Source: Acidobacteriota bacterium
GTDB lineage: Bacteria > Acidobacteriota > Terriglobia > Terriglobales > Acidobacteriaceae
DNA length: 64,000 nucleotides
Assembly (NCBI GenBank): GCA_021818105.1
Contig: JAKAFB010000004.1
Coordinates: 53,731 to 117,730, forward strand
Direction of reading: 5' to 3'
Shown: in pieces, positions 19,610-29,942 of the stretch
Numbering within the stretch: position 1 is the first letter of the stretch
Layout of the letters: each line of letters starts with the position of its first letter
Translations under genes and position numbers: made by a program
The notes under the pieces: model-generated
What the model was told of the DNA's origin: nothing
The model's input: the letters and a program-made list of their open reading frames with translations, nothing else
The model's database searches: none

Positions 19610-20833
19610 CTACTCCACTTCCTGGCGGGCGCGGTAGCCATCACGCGCAATGATTTCATACTTCAACGGCTTATGCTTCTCATCCTGCATGCGCAGGGGG
19701 TGCCCCTCGTCGTCCACAAGTTCCACGCGCAACTTGCGATATGTGCCATCCTGCTTGGTGTCAGTCGGCCGGTACACCAGCTGATACTTGGACCGGATCG
19801 CCTGGTTGATAGCCGAGAAAATATCCGGCATCTCGCCCACGAAGCGCGGCTCAAACCACATACCTCCGGTCAGCTTCGCAAAGGTCTTCATCTGGTTGTC
19901 GGCCTGCAAGTAATCCAGATCCCGCAGCTGCTGGTTGAAACCCGGGCCGCCCTCGGTCATCGCGCGCAGAGCGCCCCCGGTGGAAACGGCGTAGATCGTG
20001 ATATCGGGCGTGTTCTTGACCTTTTGCAGAATCTTGTCGAGCGTAATCCGCGAAAAGGTATCGCGGCCCGACGCAATCAGAATGATGTATTTGCGACCGG
20101 GAATACGGCTTAGCCGATCTTCGGACTCATTCAGCGCGTCAAAAAGATTGCGTTCGCTGAAGCCCGGAATCATGAGCGAGTTAAGCGCGTTGTAAAGCTG
20201 GCTCTTATCCTGCGTAAAATCAGTCACGATGCGCGTCCGCATGTCAAACGTCATCAGCGCTACATAATCCTGCGGCCGCAGTTGCTGGGCAAAGGCCCAG
20301 GCGGCATTCTGCATGTCATAGATGAAGTAGTAGCTGGTTGAGGCAAACTCGCACAGCAGCAACGCCGTAATCGGAGCCTCCACGCGCTTGAAGCCGATAA
20401 CCTTCTGCTCCGTGCCATTCTCATACACACGAAAATTCGAGGGCTTCAGATTCGGCACAAACTGTCCTGTCTTCTCCAGAAGCACGCCTACGTCCAGCGT
20501 CACTTCCGGCACATCCACGCGTAGCGAATAGTTGCTCAGCTCCGGGGGATTCTTGACCACAGGGGCGGCAGGCGCCGGCGGCGGGGCCTCCTCTGACTTG
20601 TCCTTCTTCTTCGGTAACGCAATGGCTCCTGTGTCACCTGAAGGCCCGCCGGCGGCCGGTGCCGTCTGGTCTGGGGTCTGCTGGTCCGGCTGCTGCGATG
20701 GCTGCGGGGAGGGCTGCTGCGGCTGGGTCTGTGCCTGGCTTAGCGGCGCACCCACCAACACCGCAAGGATAACCAATGCCAGTGAAAACGTTCTGCGGCA
20801 ATGGTAGAGATGGAGCAAGCGCATCGTGGACAT
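19610..20833 (-). CDS. VWA-domain protein (VWFA-related Acidobacteriota-type)
   Basis: Signal peptide, Gln/Pro-rich linker, VDVPEVTLDVGVLLEKTGQFVPNLKPSNFRVYENGTEQKV, YIILIASGRDTFSRITLD; RKLRVEL C-term. Confidence 0.85.
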   Translation of the reverse strand: MSTMRLLHLYHCRRTFSLALVILAVLVGAPLSQAQTQPQQPSPQPSQQPDQQTPDQTAPAAGGPSGDTGAIALPKKKDKSEEAPPPAPAAPVVKNPPELSNYSLRVDVPEVTLDVGVLLEKTGQFVPNLKPSNFRVYENGTEQKVIGFKRVEAPITALLLCEFASTSYYFIYDMQNAAWAFAQQLRPQDYVALMTFDMRTRIVTDFTQDKSQLYNALNSLMIPGFSERNLFDALNESEDRLSRIPGRKYIILIASGRDTFSRITLDKILQKVKNTPDITIYAVSTGGALRAMTEGGPGFNQQLRDLDYLQADNQMKTFAKLTGGMWFEPRFVGEMPDIFSAINQAIRSKYQLVYRPTDTKQDGTYRKLRVELVDDEGHPLRMQDEKHKPLKYEIIARDGYRARQEVE

Positions 20834-21001
20834 GACAACCTCTTTGCTCAAACCAGCATACGGGATAACCCTGCGCGAACGGCAACCGGCGGGGCACAGC
20901 CGTCGCGGCCAGCCTCTGACAATCGGAGGCGGCCAGGCAAGCGCGACAGCCGGGCGGCATGCTCTCGGAGCGGGCATGCCGCCGGTTGTACTCTTATAGA
21001 C

Positions 21002-22831
21002 GTGAGTGTGCCCTCAAAGGAATCCTTGCTCCGCAAAACCGTATCGGCATTGGCGCTGACCTTTTTCGCAATGGCAAAACTTTCGGCCCAGACGGCCCCG
21101 GCGCCTGCCGTGCCACCGCCATCCAATGGCGGATTCTTTCCTCTCAGCCAGGTGCACGCGGGCCTTACCGGCACGGCGTGGACTGTGTTTCGCGGCACAA
21201 AGCCCGAACCGATGCAGGTGGAAATCCTAGGAGTATTGCGCGGTGCGCGCGGTCCAGGCCATGACATGATTCTTGCCCAGTTGCATGGCGCCAAACCGGA
21301 ATATACGGGTGTGGTGGCGGGCATGAGCGGCAGCCCCGTTTACATTGGCAACCAGCTTCTCGGATCGCTCTCTTACCGCATCGGCCAATTCAGCAAGGAT
21401 CCGATCGCCGGCATTACGCCCATAGGGCAGATGCTGGAGGTGCGTGACATGCCGGTCGAAGCACAGCACGGCCCTGACAAGGCCGCTTTGGTGCATGAGG
21501 GCACTCCGGACGGCGGCATGACCTTTCAGGCCATGGAGACGCCACTCGTGATGAGCGGTTTTCGTCCGGAGGCAATTCAGCTGTGGCAAAAGGAAGTGGC
21601 CGGCACCGGCCTGGAAATGATCGCAGCCGGCGGAAGCGGTACGTCTTTGCCGCAACCAGACGCAATGCCGAAGGCTATTGCCAGCGTGGAGCCCGGATCG
21701 GCCGTAAGCGCCCAACTGGTCCGCGGCGATGTGGAGATTGCCGCCACATGCACCGTCACGTATGTCGACCCCAAACAACTGCTGGCGTGCGGACATCCGA
21801 TTTTGCAGGCAGGCCCGGTCTCGCTGCCCATGACCACGACAGACGTGGTGGCAACACTGGCCTCGCCGTTGAATGCCTTCAAGATTGTCAACACCGGTCA
21901 GGTTATCGGCGCATTCACGCAGGACCGCGATGCAGCCATCCGCGGCGTACTGGGAGCGAAGGCGCACATGATTCCCGTGCACATTGAGGTGCGAGGCGCG
22001 GGCCCGGAGCGTAAGTTGAACATCGAAATGTTAGACCTGCCCTCGCTCACACCGCAGGCGCTGATGGTGATTGTCTATAATTCTCTGCTGCAAACCAACG
22101 AGAGCACGGCAAAGAACAGCTATCACGTCACCGGGAACATCGAGATTGCGGGCTACCCGCCTGCCCCGCTCAACCTGTGGGCCCCCAGCGGAGACAATGT
22201 TCCTGCACCGCTGACAGCGGCGATGCTCACCGGCCAGCAGTTCCTGAAGCTCTACGCAAACGGAACCCGACAGGGCGAGGTGCGCTCCATTGACCTGCAG
22301 ATTGAAACCGTGCCGCGCAATGTGCAAGTGGATCTTGATACGGCACGCATTGTCTCCGGCAACCTTGTGCATGCCGGGGACACGGTTATCGTGGAGGCGA
22401 CGCTGCATCCCTGGCAACAGCCAGCCCACAATGTCCGTATCCCAGTCACGCTGCCGGCGAACTCGGGAGAAGGCAATCTGCGACTGCTGGTTTCAGATGC
22501 GGCAACGCTGGACCGCACATTGAATCAGCCCCGCTTCACCAGCCATGACGACGACATGGATTCCGAACTGGCGCAGGCACGTCGCGCGCACGCCGCAGAC
22601 CGCGTCTATGTAAGCCTGCTGGAACCCAACGCCCAGGTGCAGATGGAGGGACAGACACTCTCGAACCTTCCTCTCTCCATGGCCAATGCCGTGGAACCAC
22701 TGCGCCGGGCACAGGATGTGATGCTGAATGGCGAATCGGCTGTTTTGGCCGCTGACGTCCCCGCAGGCGGAGTCCTGTCCGGCTTCCAGATCCTCACGTT
22801 ACACATCGAAGGAGGGGGCGGTTTACACTGA
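21002..22831 (+). CDS. SpoIVB peptidase S55 domain-containing secreted protein
   Basis: HDMILAQLHGAKPEYTGVVAGMSGSPVYIGNQLLGSLSYRIGQFSKDPIAGITPI: S55-like GMSGSP motif; probable GTG start at 21002. Confidence 0.82.
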   Translation: MSVPSKESLLRKTVSALALTFFAMAKLSAQTAPAPAVPPPSNGGFFPLSQVHAGLTGTAWTVFRGTKPEPMQVEILGVLRGARGPGHDMILAQLHGAKPEYTGVVAGMSGSPVYIGNQLLGSLSYRIGQFSKDPIAGITPIGQMLEVRDMPVEAQHGPDKAALVHEGTPDGGMTFQAMETPLVMSGFRPEAIQLWQKEVAGTGLEMIAAGGSGTSLPQPDAMPKAIASVEPGSAVSAQLVRGDVEIAATCTVTYVDPKQLLACGHPILQAGPVSLPMTTTDVVATLASPLNAFKIVNTGQVIGAFTQDRDAAIRGVLGAKAHMIPVHIEVRGAGPERKLNIEMLDLPSLTPQALMVIVYNSLLQTNESTAKNSYHVTGNIEIAGYPPAPLNLWAPSGDNVPAPLTAAMLTGQQFLKLYANGTRQGEVRSIDLQIETVPRNVQVDLDTARIVSGNLVHAGDTVIVEATLHPWQQPAHNVRIPVTLPANSGEGNLRLLVSDAATLDRTLNQPRFTSHDDDMDSELAQARRAHAADRVYVSLLEPNAQVQMEGQTLSNLPLSMANAVEPLRRAQDVMLNGESAVLAADVPAGGVLSGFQILTLHIEGGGGLH

Positions 22832-22838
22832 TTCATGC

Positions 22839-22862
22839 GGTGGGTAACCTCCACCATTTTTT
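22839..22862 (+). terminator. Candidate Rho-independent terminator after S55-domain gene
   Basis: GGTGG-gtaacct-CCACC followed by ATTTTTT. Confidence 0.55.
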
Positions 22863-22925
22863 GGGCTGACTGCATCGCATTCATGCAGCCCGTTTTTAGC
22901 CCCCAGCGAGGACTGCGGAACGACC

Positions 22926-23933
22926 ATGAGTCTTATTCAAGGACTTGCAGCTCACGCAGCGGGAGCCGAACTTTTGCCTTTTCGCTACGACCCCGGAACC
23001 CTGGGTCTGCACGAAGTCGAAATCGGTATTTCTCACTGCGGCATCTGCCATAGCGACATTCATCTGATCTCCAATGATTGGGGCATCAGCCAATATCCCT
23101 TCATTCCCGGACACGAAATCATCGGCACAGTAACGGCGACGGGGTCAGAGGTGACCTCGCTCAAGGTGGGCCAGCGTGTTGGCCTCGGCTGGCAGTCAAA
23201 TTCCTGCGGGCAGTGCGATTGGTGCACCCAGGGCAAGGAGAATCTCTGCCCTGCGTCCGAGGCGACCTGCGTACATCGCCACGGTGGATACGCAGACCGC
23301 GTCCGCGCCAATGCGCGCTTCGTGATTCCCATTCCCAATGCGCTGCCCAGCGAACAAGCCGCTCCCCTGCTCTGCGGTGGCATCACGGTCTATAACCCCT
23401 TGCGCACGCATGGCATCAACCCCTCGTCTCGTGTGGGTGTGGTGGGCATCGGCGGACTGGGTCACATCGCCATCCAGTTTGCCCGCATCTTCGGTGCGGA
23501 AGTGACCGCGTTTTCCACCTCGGCCGCCAAGGAAGAGGAGGCGCGGAAACTTGGCGCGCATCACTTTGTGAACACCCGCGAGACCAAGGCCATGCGCGAA
23601 ACGGCCGGCACGCTGGACTTCATCTTGTCCACAATCAACGCTGACCAGGAATGGGGCAGCTACATCCAGGCTTTGCGGCCTACCGGCACGCTTTGCTTTG
23701 TGGGAGTGCCGCCCTCACCCGTTGCCATTCACGCCTTTCCGCTCATCTCTGGCCTGCGGTCCGTGACCGGCAACCCTACGGGCAGCCCACACCGTCTACG
23801 CGAGATGCTCGATGTGGCGGCACGGCACGGCGTCAAGGCGTGGACCGAGGCCTTCCCGATGGCTCAGGCCAATGAGGCCATCGATAAGGTGAAGAAGAAC
23901 AAAGTGCATTATCGGGCTGTGCTGGTCCGCTAG
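22926..23933 (+). CDS. Zinc-dependent alcohol dehydrogenase, NAD(P)-dependent (YahK/Ahr-like MDR)
   Basis: CGICHSDIHLI, GHEIIGTV, four-Cys structural Zn site, GIGGLGHIAIQFA. Confidence 0.93.
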   Translation: MSLIQGLAAHAAGAELLPFRYDPGTLGLHEVEIGISHCGICHSDIHLISNDWGISQYPFIPGHEIIGTVTATGSEVTSLKVGQRVGLGWQSNSCGQCDWCTQGKENLCPASEATCVHRHGGYADRVRANARFVIPIPNALPSEQAAPLLCGGITVYNPLRTHGINPSSRVGVVGIGGLGHIAIQFARIFGAEVTAFSTSAAKEEEARKLGAHHFVNTRETKAMRETAGTLDFILSTINADQEWGSYIQALRPTGTLCFVGVPPSPVAIHAFPLISGLRSVTGNPTGSPHRLREMLDVAARHGVKAWTEAFPMAQANEAIDKVKKNKVHYRAVLVR

Positions 23934-23983
23934 CGTACCCAGGCGCGCCGCCGGGTGCGCCTGCACTTCCGCAGGACGTCGCG

Positions 23984-24364
23984 ATGACAGGCGTGCGTAT
24001 CGACAAATGGCTGTGGGCGGCCCGCTTCTTCAAGACGCGGGCACTCGCGTCCAAAGCCTGCGATCTGGGCCGTATTCTTTCCAACGGCACTGAAGCCAAG
24101 CCTGCGCGCGAAGTGCGCGTAGGTGACATGCTGCGCGTCCGCAACGAAGGCGGCGAATTTGACATCGAAGTCCTGCAATTGAGCGATATGCGCGGCCCTG
24201 CGGCGGTGGCGCAGGCACTCTACCGCGAAACCGACGCCAGCAAGGAGGCACGCCTGCGGCTGGCCGAGGAGCGCAAGGCCATGCAGCAGTACGTTCCCCT
24301 GCCCGCGCGTCGCCCCTCCAAGCGCGACCGTCGCCGCATCATCCGGTTCCGTGGCGATGCCTGA
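23984..24364 (+). CDS. S4-domain RNA-binding protein (HslR-like)
   Basis: VRIDKWLWAARFFKTRALASKACDLGRILSNGTEAKPAREVRVGDML: S4 domain. Confidence 0.9.
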   Translation: MTGVRIDKWLWAARFFKTRALASKACDLGRILSNGTEAKPAREVRVGDMLRVRNEGGEFDIEVLQLSDMRGPAAVAQALYRETDASKEARLRLAEERKAMQQYVPLPARRPSKRDRRRIIRFRGDA

Positions 24365-24421
24365 AGCCTTCCAGAACGCATCGCGCCCTGTAGCCGACTC
24401 TAGTAGACTCAACGGCAGCAT

Positions 24422-26713
24422 ATGTTTTTCTCATCTTGCACGCATTGCCGGTTCTCCTTCGCCTTCGCAACTGCCACGATTGCAGCAGCGCTCTTGGCTG
24501 GCGCCGTTCAGCCGCTAGCGGCCCAGAATACACACCTGTGGACCCAGTCACGCTTTGAGGAGTTCGAAAAGGGCACACCCGACGGCGTGGCAATCGGCAA
24601 CGACGGCCATCTGCGCCAAGGGCCCGCCCTGCGCGAGGTGCTCACCACACCCTCGACCTTTGTGTGGTCTGTGGCCGTGGACAAAAGCGGTACAGCCTAC
24701 CTCGGCACCGGGTCGCCCGCAACCATCCTGCGCGTGGACAAGAGCGGCAAATCCTTCACGCTCTTTGATACCCACAATCTGAGCGTGCAGGTTGTACGCC
24801 TGGGCCCGGACGGCGCGCTTTATGCCGCCACCATGCCCGACGGCAAAGTGTACAAACTCAATCCAGCCTCGACCACAAAGCAAGAAGAAGCCAACGCAAC
24901 GGTTGTCTTTGACGCTTCCAAACTCAAAGAGCAGGACACGAAACCCGGAGAGGCCAAGCCCCCTGCTGGAAAAAGTGATTCCAAGACGCACTACATCTGG
25001 GACATGACCTTTGACACGCAGGGCCGGCTCTACATCGCCACCGGCGGGCCAGGTGCAGTCTTTCGGGTGGATGTCACCCAACCCGGCGCCGAACCGGAGC
25101 AGTTCTTCAAGAGCGATGAGTCACATCTCCGCTCGCTGGCATGGGATGGCAGTGGCAACCTGATTGCCGGATCGGATGGCAGTGGGCTCGTATACCGCAT
25201 CAGCCCGCAGAGAAAAGGCTACGTGCTCTTTGATGCTCCGCGGCGCGAAATAACTTCCATCGCTGTTGCGCCGGACGGAACCATCTACGCCGCGAGCGTG
25301 GGCGACAAGAGCCGTAATCCGCTGCCGCCGCTGCCCGTTCAGGGCGTGGGGACGGTGACATTCACCGTGGTGCAGCCGGGCTCATTGCAGGCCGCGAATG
25401 CGAGCGCTTCTGTGCCTGAGGGATCAGAAATCTACGCCTTAAAGGAAGGTCAGGCGCCGCGCAAACTCTGGTCTGGCAAGGAAGAAATTGTCTACGCGCT
25501 GGCGGCACGGCCCGACGGGCTGCTGGCCATCAGCGGCAATCAAGGGCGCATCTTCAACATCCAGCCTGACGGCAGCTACTCTGACGTGGCGCATTTGAAC
25601 GCACAGCAGGGGCTCGCCATGACCGCCGGCGAAGGCGGCGTCCTCATCGGTACAGGCAACACCGGCAAGCTTGTTCTGCTGGGCGCGGCAGAGAAGCATG
25701 AATTTGCCAGCGACGTGCTGGATGCCGGCGCGCTGGCGCGCTTCGGTCGAGTAGAGATACAACCCGGCTCAACCGGCTATTCGTTATGGACGCGCACCGG
25801 CAACGTGGAGCAGCCCGTACGCGGCTGGAGCGACTGGGCTCCATTGAAAGACGGATCTGTTGCGTCACCCTCCGGGCGGTTCTTGCAGTGGAAGGCCGTG
25901 CTGCAGAATGGCGCCGACATGGGCAGCGTGGGAGTGAACTATCTTCCTGTGAATGCTGCTCCCGTGCTGGATGATCTTGTGGTCGTAACCGGAGCTCGCT
26001 TGAATCCGCAGGCACAGGTGGGTCAACAGCAAATCGTCAATATCACCTTCCCTTCTGCCAGCCAGGGGCAATCCGTCTCCTTTGACGGCGCCTCCACCGC
26101 GCCCCTGGCAGCATTGAAAGACCGCGCGAGCGTGGCCGTGCGATGGGCGGCCCATGACGACAACGATGACGACCTGAACTATTCGGTGTATCTGCGCGGC
26201 GATGGCGAGCACGTATGGAGACTGCTGAAGCGCAACATCACAGACAAGGCTTATAGTTTTGACGCTACGCTGGTTCCAGACGGGGGCTACCAGGTCAAAG
26301 TGGTCGCCTCTGATGCGCCTTCCAACTCGCCCGGAACTGCGCTCACTGCGGAAAAAATCAGTGACCGATTCGTGGTGGACACCACATCGCCGGTCGTGTC
26401 CGCGCTGAAGGCCGAGGAAGCAGCTGCTGCCTGCAAACAGGCAAACTGCCCCAAGACTGTGCACGTAACCTTTGACGCCGAAGATGCCACCTCACCAATC
26501 GCCCACGCGGAGTACTCGCTGGACGCTGACAAGTGGCAATTTGTAGCACCCGTGGGCGAAATCTCAGACTCCCAGCACGAGCACTATGACTTCGCGCTTC
26601 CGGCTTCTGCCCTTGAAGGCAATGCCGGCGAGCATTTGTTGACGGTGCGTGTCTACGACCGTTATGACAACGTGGGCATCGCCAAGACTGTCTTCGTGCA
26701 GGCGGCAAAGTAG
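24422..26713 (+). CDS. Large secreted beta-propeller (NHL/WD40-like) protein, unknown function
   Basis: Signal peptide, repeated VAVDKSGTAYLGTGSPATILRV / VAPDGTIYAAS / ARPDGLLAISGNQGRIFNI propeller blades, Ig-like C-term. Confidence 0.75.
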   Translation: MFFSSCTHCRFSFAFATATIAAALLAGAVQPLAAQNTHLWTQSRFEEFEKGTPDGVAIGNDGHLRQGPALREVLTTPSTFVWSVAVDKSGTAYLGTGSPATILRVDKSGKSFTLFDTHNLSVQVVRLGPDGALYAATMPDGKVYKLNPASTTKQEEANATVVFDASKLKEQDTKPGEAKPPAGKSDSKTHYIWDMTFDTQGRLYIATGGPGAVFRVDVTQPGAEPEQFFKSDESHLRSLAWDGSGNLIAGSDGSGLVYRISPQRKGYVLFDAPRREITSIAVAPDGTIYAASVGDKSRNPLPPLPVQGVGTVTFTVVQPGSLQAANASASVPEGSEIYALKEGQAPRKLWSGKEEIVYALAARPDGLLAISGNQGRIFNIQPDGSYSDVAHLNAQQGLAMTAGEGGVLIGTGNTGKLVLLGAAEKHEFASDVLDAGALARFGRVEIQPGSTGYSLWTRTGNVEQPVRGWSDWAPLKDGSVASPSGRFLQWKAVLQNGADMGSVGVNYLPVNAAPVLDDLVVVTGARLNPQAQVGQQQIVNITFPSASQGQSVSFDGASTAPLAALKDRASVAVRWAAHDDNDDDLNYSVYLRGDGEHVWRLLKRNITDKAYSFDATLVPDGGYQVKVVASDAPSNSPGTALTAEKISDRFVVDTTSPVVSALKAEEAAAACKQANCPKTVHVTFDAEDATSPIAHAEYSLDADKWQFVAPVGEISDSQHEHYDFALPASALEGNAGEHLLTVRVYDRYDNVGIAKTVFVQAAK

Positions 26714-26717
26714 GACC

Positions 26718-28010
26718 ATGCGCTTTGAGTTCTTCGTAGCCGCGCGTTACCTGAGAGCCAAAAGGCGGCAGGCTGTGGTGGGCGTGGTGACCGCCATTTC
26801 CATCGCCGGCGTGGCTGCGGGCGTTGCCGCGCTCATCATCGCACTGGCCATTACCAACGGTATGCGCCGCGATCTTCAGGATCGGCTGCTGGGCGCCTCG
26901 GCACACATTGACCTGATGCGTGTAGCCGCCGACGGCATCCGCGACTGGAGGCCGCTGCTGGAACGACTGCGGCATGTGCCTCATGTGGTTGCTGCCTCCC
27001 CGGGCTTGTATGGCCAGGTGCTGGTGTCGCGCGGGCCGCGCGCCGGTTTCGCACTCATCAAGGGCATCATTCCCGCGGACGAGCGCACGGTGAGCAATCT
27101 ACTGGACTCTGTTACGAGCGGCTCAGTCCGGGCGCTCAATCCAGTCCCGGCGCAGGCGCATGGCGCTGTCGGCACTCGCGCAGGATCGGATGCGCAGCAA
27201 GCCCCCGAAGACGCTGCTTATCCCCCTCTGGTCCTGGGCAAGGATCTCGCCGACCAGATTGGCGCGCAGGTGGGCGATACAGTATTAGTAACCAGCCCGC
27301 AGGGCGAGTTGACACCCCTCGGCCTTGCGCCCAAGTATCAGCGCTTCCGCCTGGCCGGCATCTTCCACTCCGGCTTCTACCAGTACGACACCGCCATGGC
27401 CTTCATGCGCCTTGCTGACGCGCAGCGTCTCTTCAGCGAGCCCGACCTGCTCTCCGTCATCAGCTTCAAGGTGGATGATCTTTATCGCGTACCCGAGATT
27501 GGCCGCGCCATTGAGCAGGCCACCGGCAAGGGCTTCATGACCACCAACTGGATGGAACAGAATCGCGAGCTCTTTCGCGCGCTGCGATTGGAACAGGTTG
27601 TCACCTTCATCGTCATCGCCCTCATCGTCATTGTGGCAGCGCTGAACATCCTGATTGCTCTCACCATGATGGTGATGGAGAAGACGCGCGACATTGCCGT
27701 ACTGATGAGCTTTGGCGTCGATCCAGGCCAAGTGCGCCGCATCTTCCTCATGCAAGGGTTTCTCATTAGCATCGTCGGCACTGCCTTGGGCCTTATGCTA
27801 GGCTACCTGGCGTCATGGGCCGGAGGGCATTATCACTTCATTCACCTCTCAGCCGAGGTCTACTCGATTGACACGCTTCCTTTTGCACCGCGCATCCTCG
27901 ACGGCGTGATTGTTGCCGCAGTCTCGCTCGGCATTTCGCTGCTGGCCACGCTCTATCCCTCTTCCGCCGCCGCGCGCATCCTGCCCGCCGAGGCACTTCG
28001 CTACGAGTGA
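26718..28010 (+). CDS. ABC transporter permease, LolC/LolE family
   Basis: FFVAARYLRAKRRQAVVGVVTAISIAGVAAGVAALIIALAITNGMRRDLQDRLLGASAHI; four TM architecture, MacB-like core. Confidence 0.9.
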   Translation: MRFEFFVAARYLRAKRRQAVVGVVTAISIAGVAAGVAALIIALAITNGMRRDLQDRLLGASAHIDLMRVAADGIRDWRPLLERLRHVPHVVAASPGLYGQVLVSRGPRAGFALIKGIIPADERTVSNLLDSVTSGSVRALNPVPAQAHGAVGTRAGSDAQQAPEDAAYPPLVLGKDLADQIGAQVGDTVLVTSPQGELTPLGLAPKYQRFRLAGIFHSGFYQYDTAMAFMRLADAQRLFSEPDLLSVISFKVDDLYRVPEIGRAIEQATGKGFMTTNWMEQNRELFRALRLEQVVTFIVIALIVIVAALNILIALTMMVMEKTRDIAVLMSFGVDPGQVRRIFLMQGFLISIVGTALGLMLGYLASWAGGHYHFIHLSAEVYSIDTLPFAPRILDGVIVAAVSLGISLLATLYPSSAAARILPAEALRYE

Positions 28011-28182
28011 TGTGCCTGCACCGCAGGTTTCACTTCAAAACGCATTTCACACTCAGGCGCGCATGGTGCGCGTCATCGGTTACAATTTGCCCGCAATTGG
28101 AGTTCGCTTACGGCAGTGCGGCTGCGCTTCGCCCCTCAATGAGTTGGCAAAACGATTTCTGCAAAACGGAGAGCACGGGAGC

Positions 28183-29712
28183 ATGAACAAGATGAATCCA
28201 GATGGGCGCAGGTATTTAAAAAATGCAGCAATCACTGTTGTCAGTTTGGCCCTGTGCTGCATGCTCGCGGCAGCGCCTGCTCATGCGCAAAGCCTGGCGG
28301 GTCGCTGGGTCGCAACCGGCAGAACTCTCGACAACGGCGAACAGGAGAAGTCCATCCTTGAATTGAGCCAGATCGGCAACCAGCTCACCGGCGCGCTGAA
28401 GTCAGAGAGCTTTTCCTTCAGCGTGAAAGGAACGGCAACAGGCAATCACTTCGTGCTCTTCGGGCCGCGCAGTGATACCCGGCCATTCGTCACAGGAGAG
28501 CTGGTAAACGGACAGTTGCATGGCACGGTCTTCGGGAGGCGGGAATGGACCGCCCGGCCTGCCACAGCCGCAGACCAGTTGCCTGTCATTCCCTACATCG
28601 AGCCTCCGGCATTGCACAAGGTTCCATCCAACGGGCTGGCCAGGACGCCGCCCATGGGCTGGAACAGCTGGAATCTCTTTCAGGGCAGAATCGACGACCA
28701 AACGGTGCGGAGCATCGCCGACGCCATGGTATCGAGCGGCATGCGCGATGCCGGTTACATCTATGTGAACATCGACGACACATGGGAAGGCGTGCGCGAC
28801 GCGCAGGGAAACATCCAGTCCAACCACAAGTTCCCCGACATGAAGGCCCTTGCCGATTACGTGCATTCAAAGGGGCTGAAGCTCGGGATTTATTCAGGCC
28901 CCGGTCCGAGAACTTGCGCGGGATACCCAGGCAGCTATGGCCATGAAGCGCAGGATGCAAAAACCTTTGCGGCTTGGGGCATCGACTACCTGAAATACGA
29001 CTGGTGCAGCGCAGCAACCATTTACAAGGATGCGCAGTTACAGCCCGTCTACCAGAAGATGGGCGACGCTCTTCAGTCCACCGGCCGGCCCATCGTGTAC
29101 AGCTTGTGCGAGTACGGCCGCGGCCACGTGGAAAAGTGGGGGCCGGAGGTCGGCGGGAACCTGTGGCGAACTACGGACGACATCCGCGATGAGTGGACGA
29201 GCATGATCGGGAACGTGGAAGAGCAAGTGCCGACGGCTCCCTACGCCGGGCCGGGGCATTGGAACGATCCTGACATGCTGGAAATTGGCAACGGGCACAT
29301 GACTGATGAGGAGTACCGAACGCACATGAGCCTATGGGCACTGGTGGCTGCGCCCCTGCTGGCCGGTAACGACATCCGCACCATGTCTGCTGCGACGCGC
29401 GAAATCCTGCTCAACAAGGAAGTCATCGCCATTGATCAGGATTCGCTGGGCAAGCAAGCATCGCCGATCAAGAGCGGCGATCTGGAAACCTGGATCAAGC
29501 CCCTGTCCGATGGCAGCGTTGCCGTCGGTGTAGTCAATCTGGGCCCCAGCGCCGCACAGGCATCGATCAATGCACGCGACCTGCAACTGGGAGGCCCTGT
29601 GACGCATGCCCGCGATCTGTGGAAGCATGAGGATGTGAAGTTCACCGGCGGCGAATACTCCGCGGCTGTGCCTTCACACGGCGTGCTGCTGCTGCGCGTA
29701 AGCGCAAAGTAA
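28183..29712 (+). CDS. Alpha-galactosidase (GH27) with N-terminal accessory domain
   Basis: LARTPPMGWNSWNLFQ, YIYVNIDDTWEG, KGLKLGIYSGPGPRTCAGYPGSYGHEAQDAKTFAAWGIDYLKYDWC. Confidence 0.92.
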   Translation: MNKMNPDGRRYLKNAAITVVSLALCCMLAAAPAHAQSLAGRWVATGRTLDNGEQEKSILELSQIGNQLTGALKSESFSFSVKGTATGNHFVLFGPRSDTRPFVTGELVNGQLHGTVFGRREWTARPATAADQLPVIPYIEPPALHKVPSNGLARTPPMGWNSWNLFQGRIDDQTVRSIADAMVSSGMRDAGYIYVNIDDTWEGVRDAQGNIQSNHKFPDMKALADYVHSKGLKLGIYSGPGPRTCAGYPGSYGHEAQDAKTFAAWGIDYLKYDWCSAATIYKDAQLQPVYQKMGDALQSTGRPIVYSLCEYGRGHVEKWGPEVGGNLWRTTDDIRDEWTSMIGNVEEQVPTAPYAGPGHWNDPDMLEIGNGHMTDEEYRTHMSLWALVAAPLLAGNDIRTMSAATREILLNKEVIAIDQDSLGKQASPIKSGDLETWIKPLSDGSVAVGVVNLGPSAAQASINARDLQLGGPVTHARDLWKHEDVKFTGGEYSAAVPSHGVLLLRVSAK

Positions 29713-29724
29713 GAAGAAGCGAAA

Positions 29725-29919
29725 TTACTGCGGAGTGATGATGCCGCCCACAGCGTGGCGTCGCGGAAGAACGATGCCGCGATGATCTACCTCAGGTGCG
29801 GGTTGGGCTTGCGAGGGCAAGTCTTCTCGCTCCACGAGCGCGCCGCCGCATGCAGGACACCAGTCGGCGTTCGTCTCCGCCGCAAGCACGGCACGGCACT
29901 GGCTGCAAATACGTTCCAT
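29725..29919 (-). CDS. Small zinc-ribbon protein
   Basis: MERICSQCRAVLAAETNADWCPACGGALVERED: two CxxC motifs. Confidence 0.65.
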   Translation of the reverse strand: MERICSQCRAVLAAETNADWCPACGGALVEREDLPSQAQPAPEVDHRGIVLPRRHAVGGIITPQ

Positions 29920-29942
29920 AGATTTAGTGTAGCGGAGCAACC

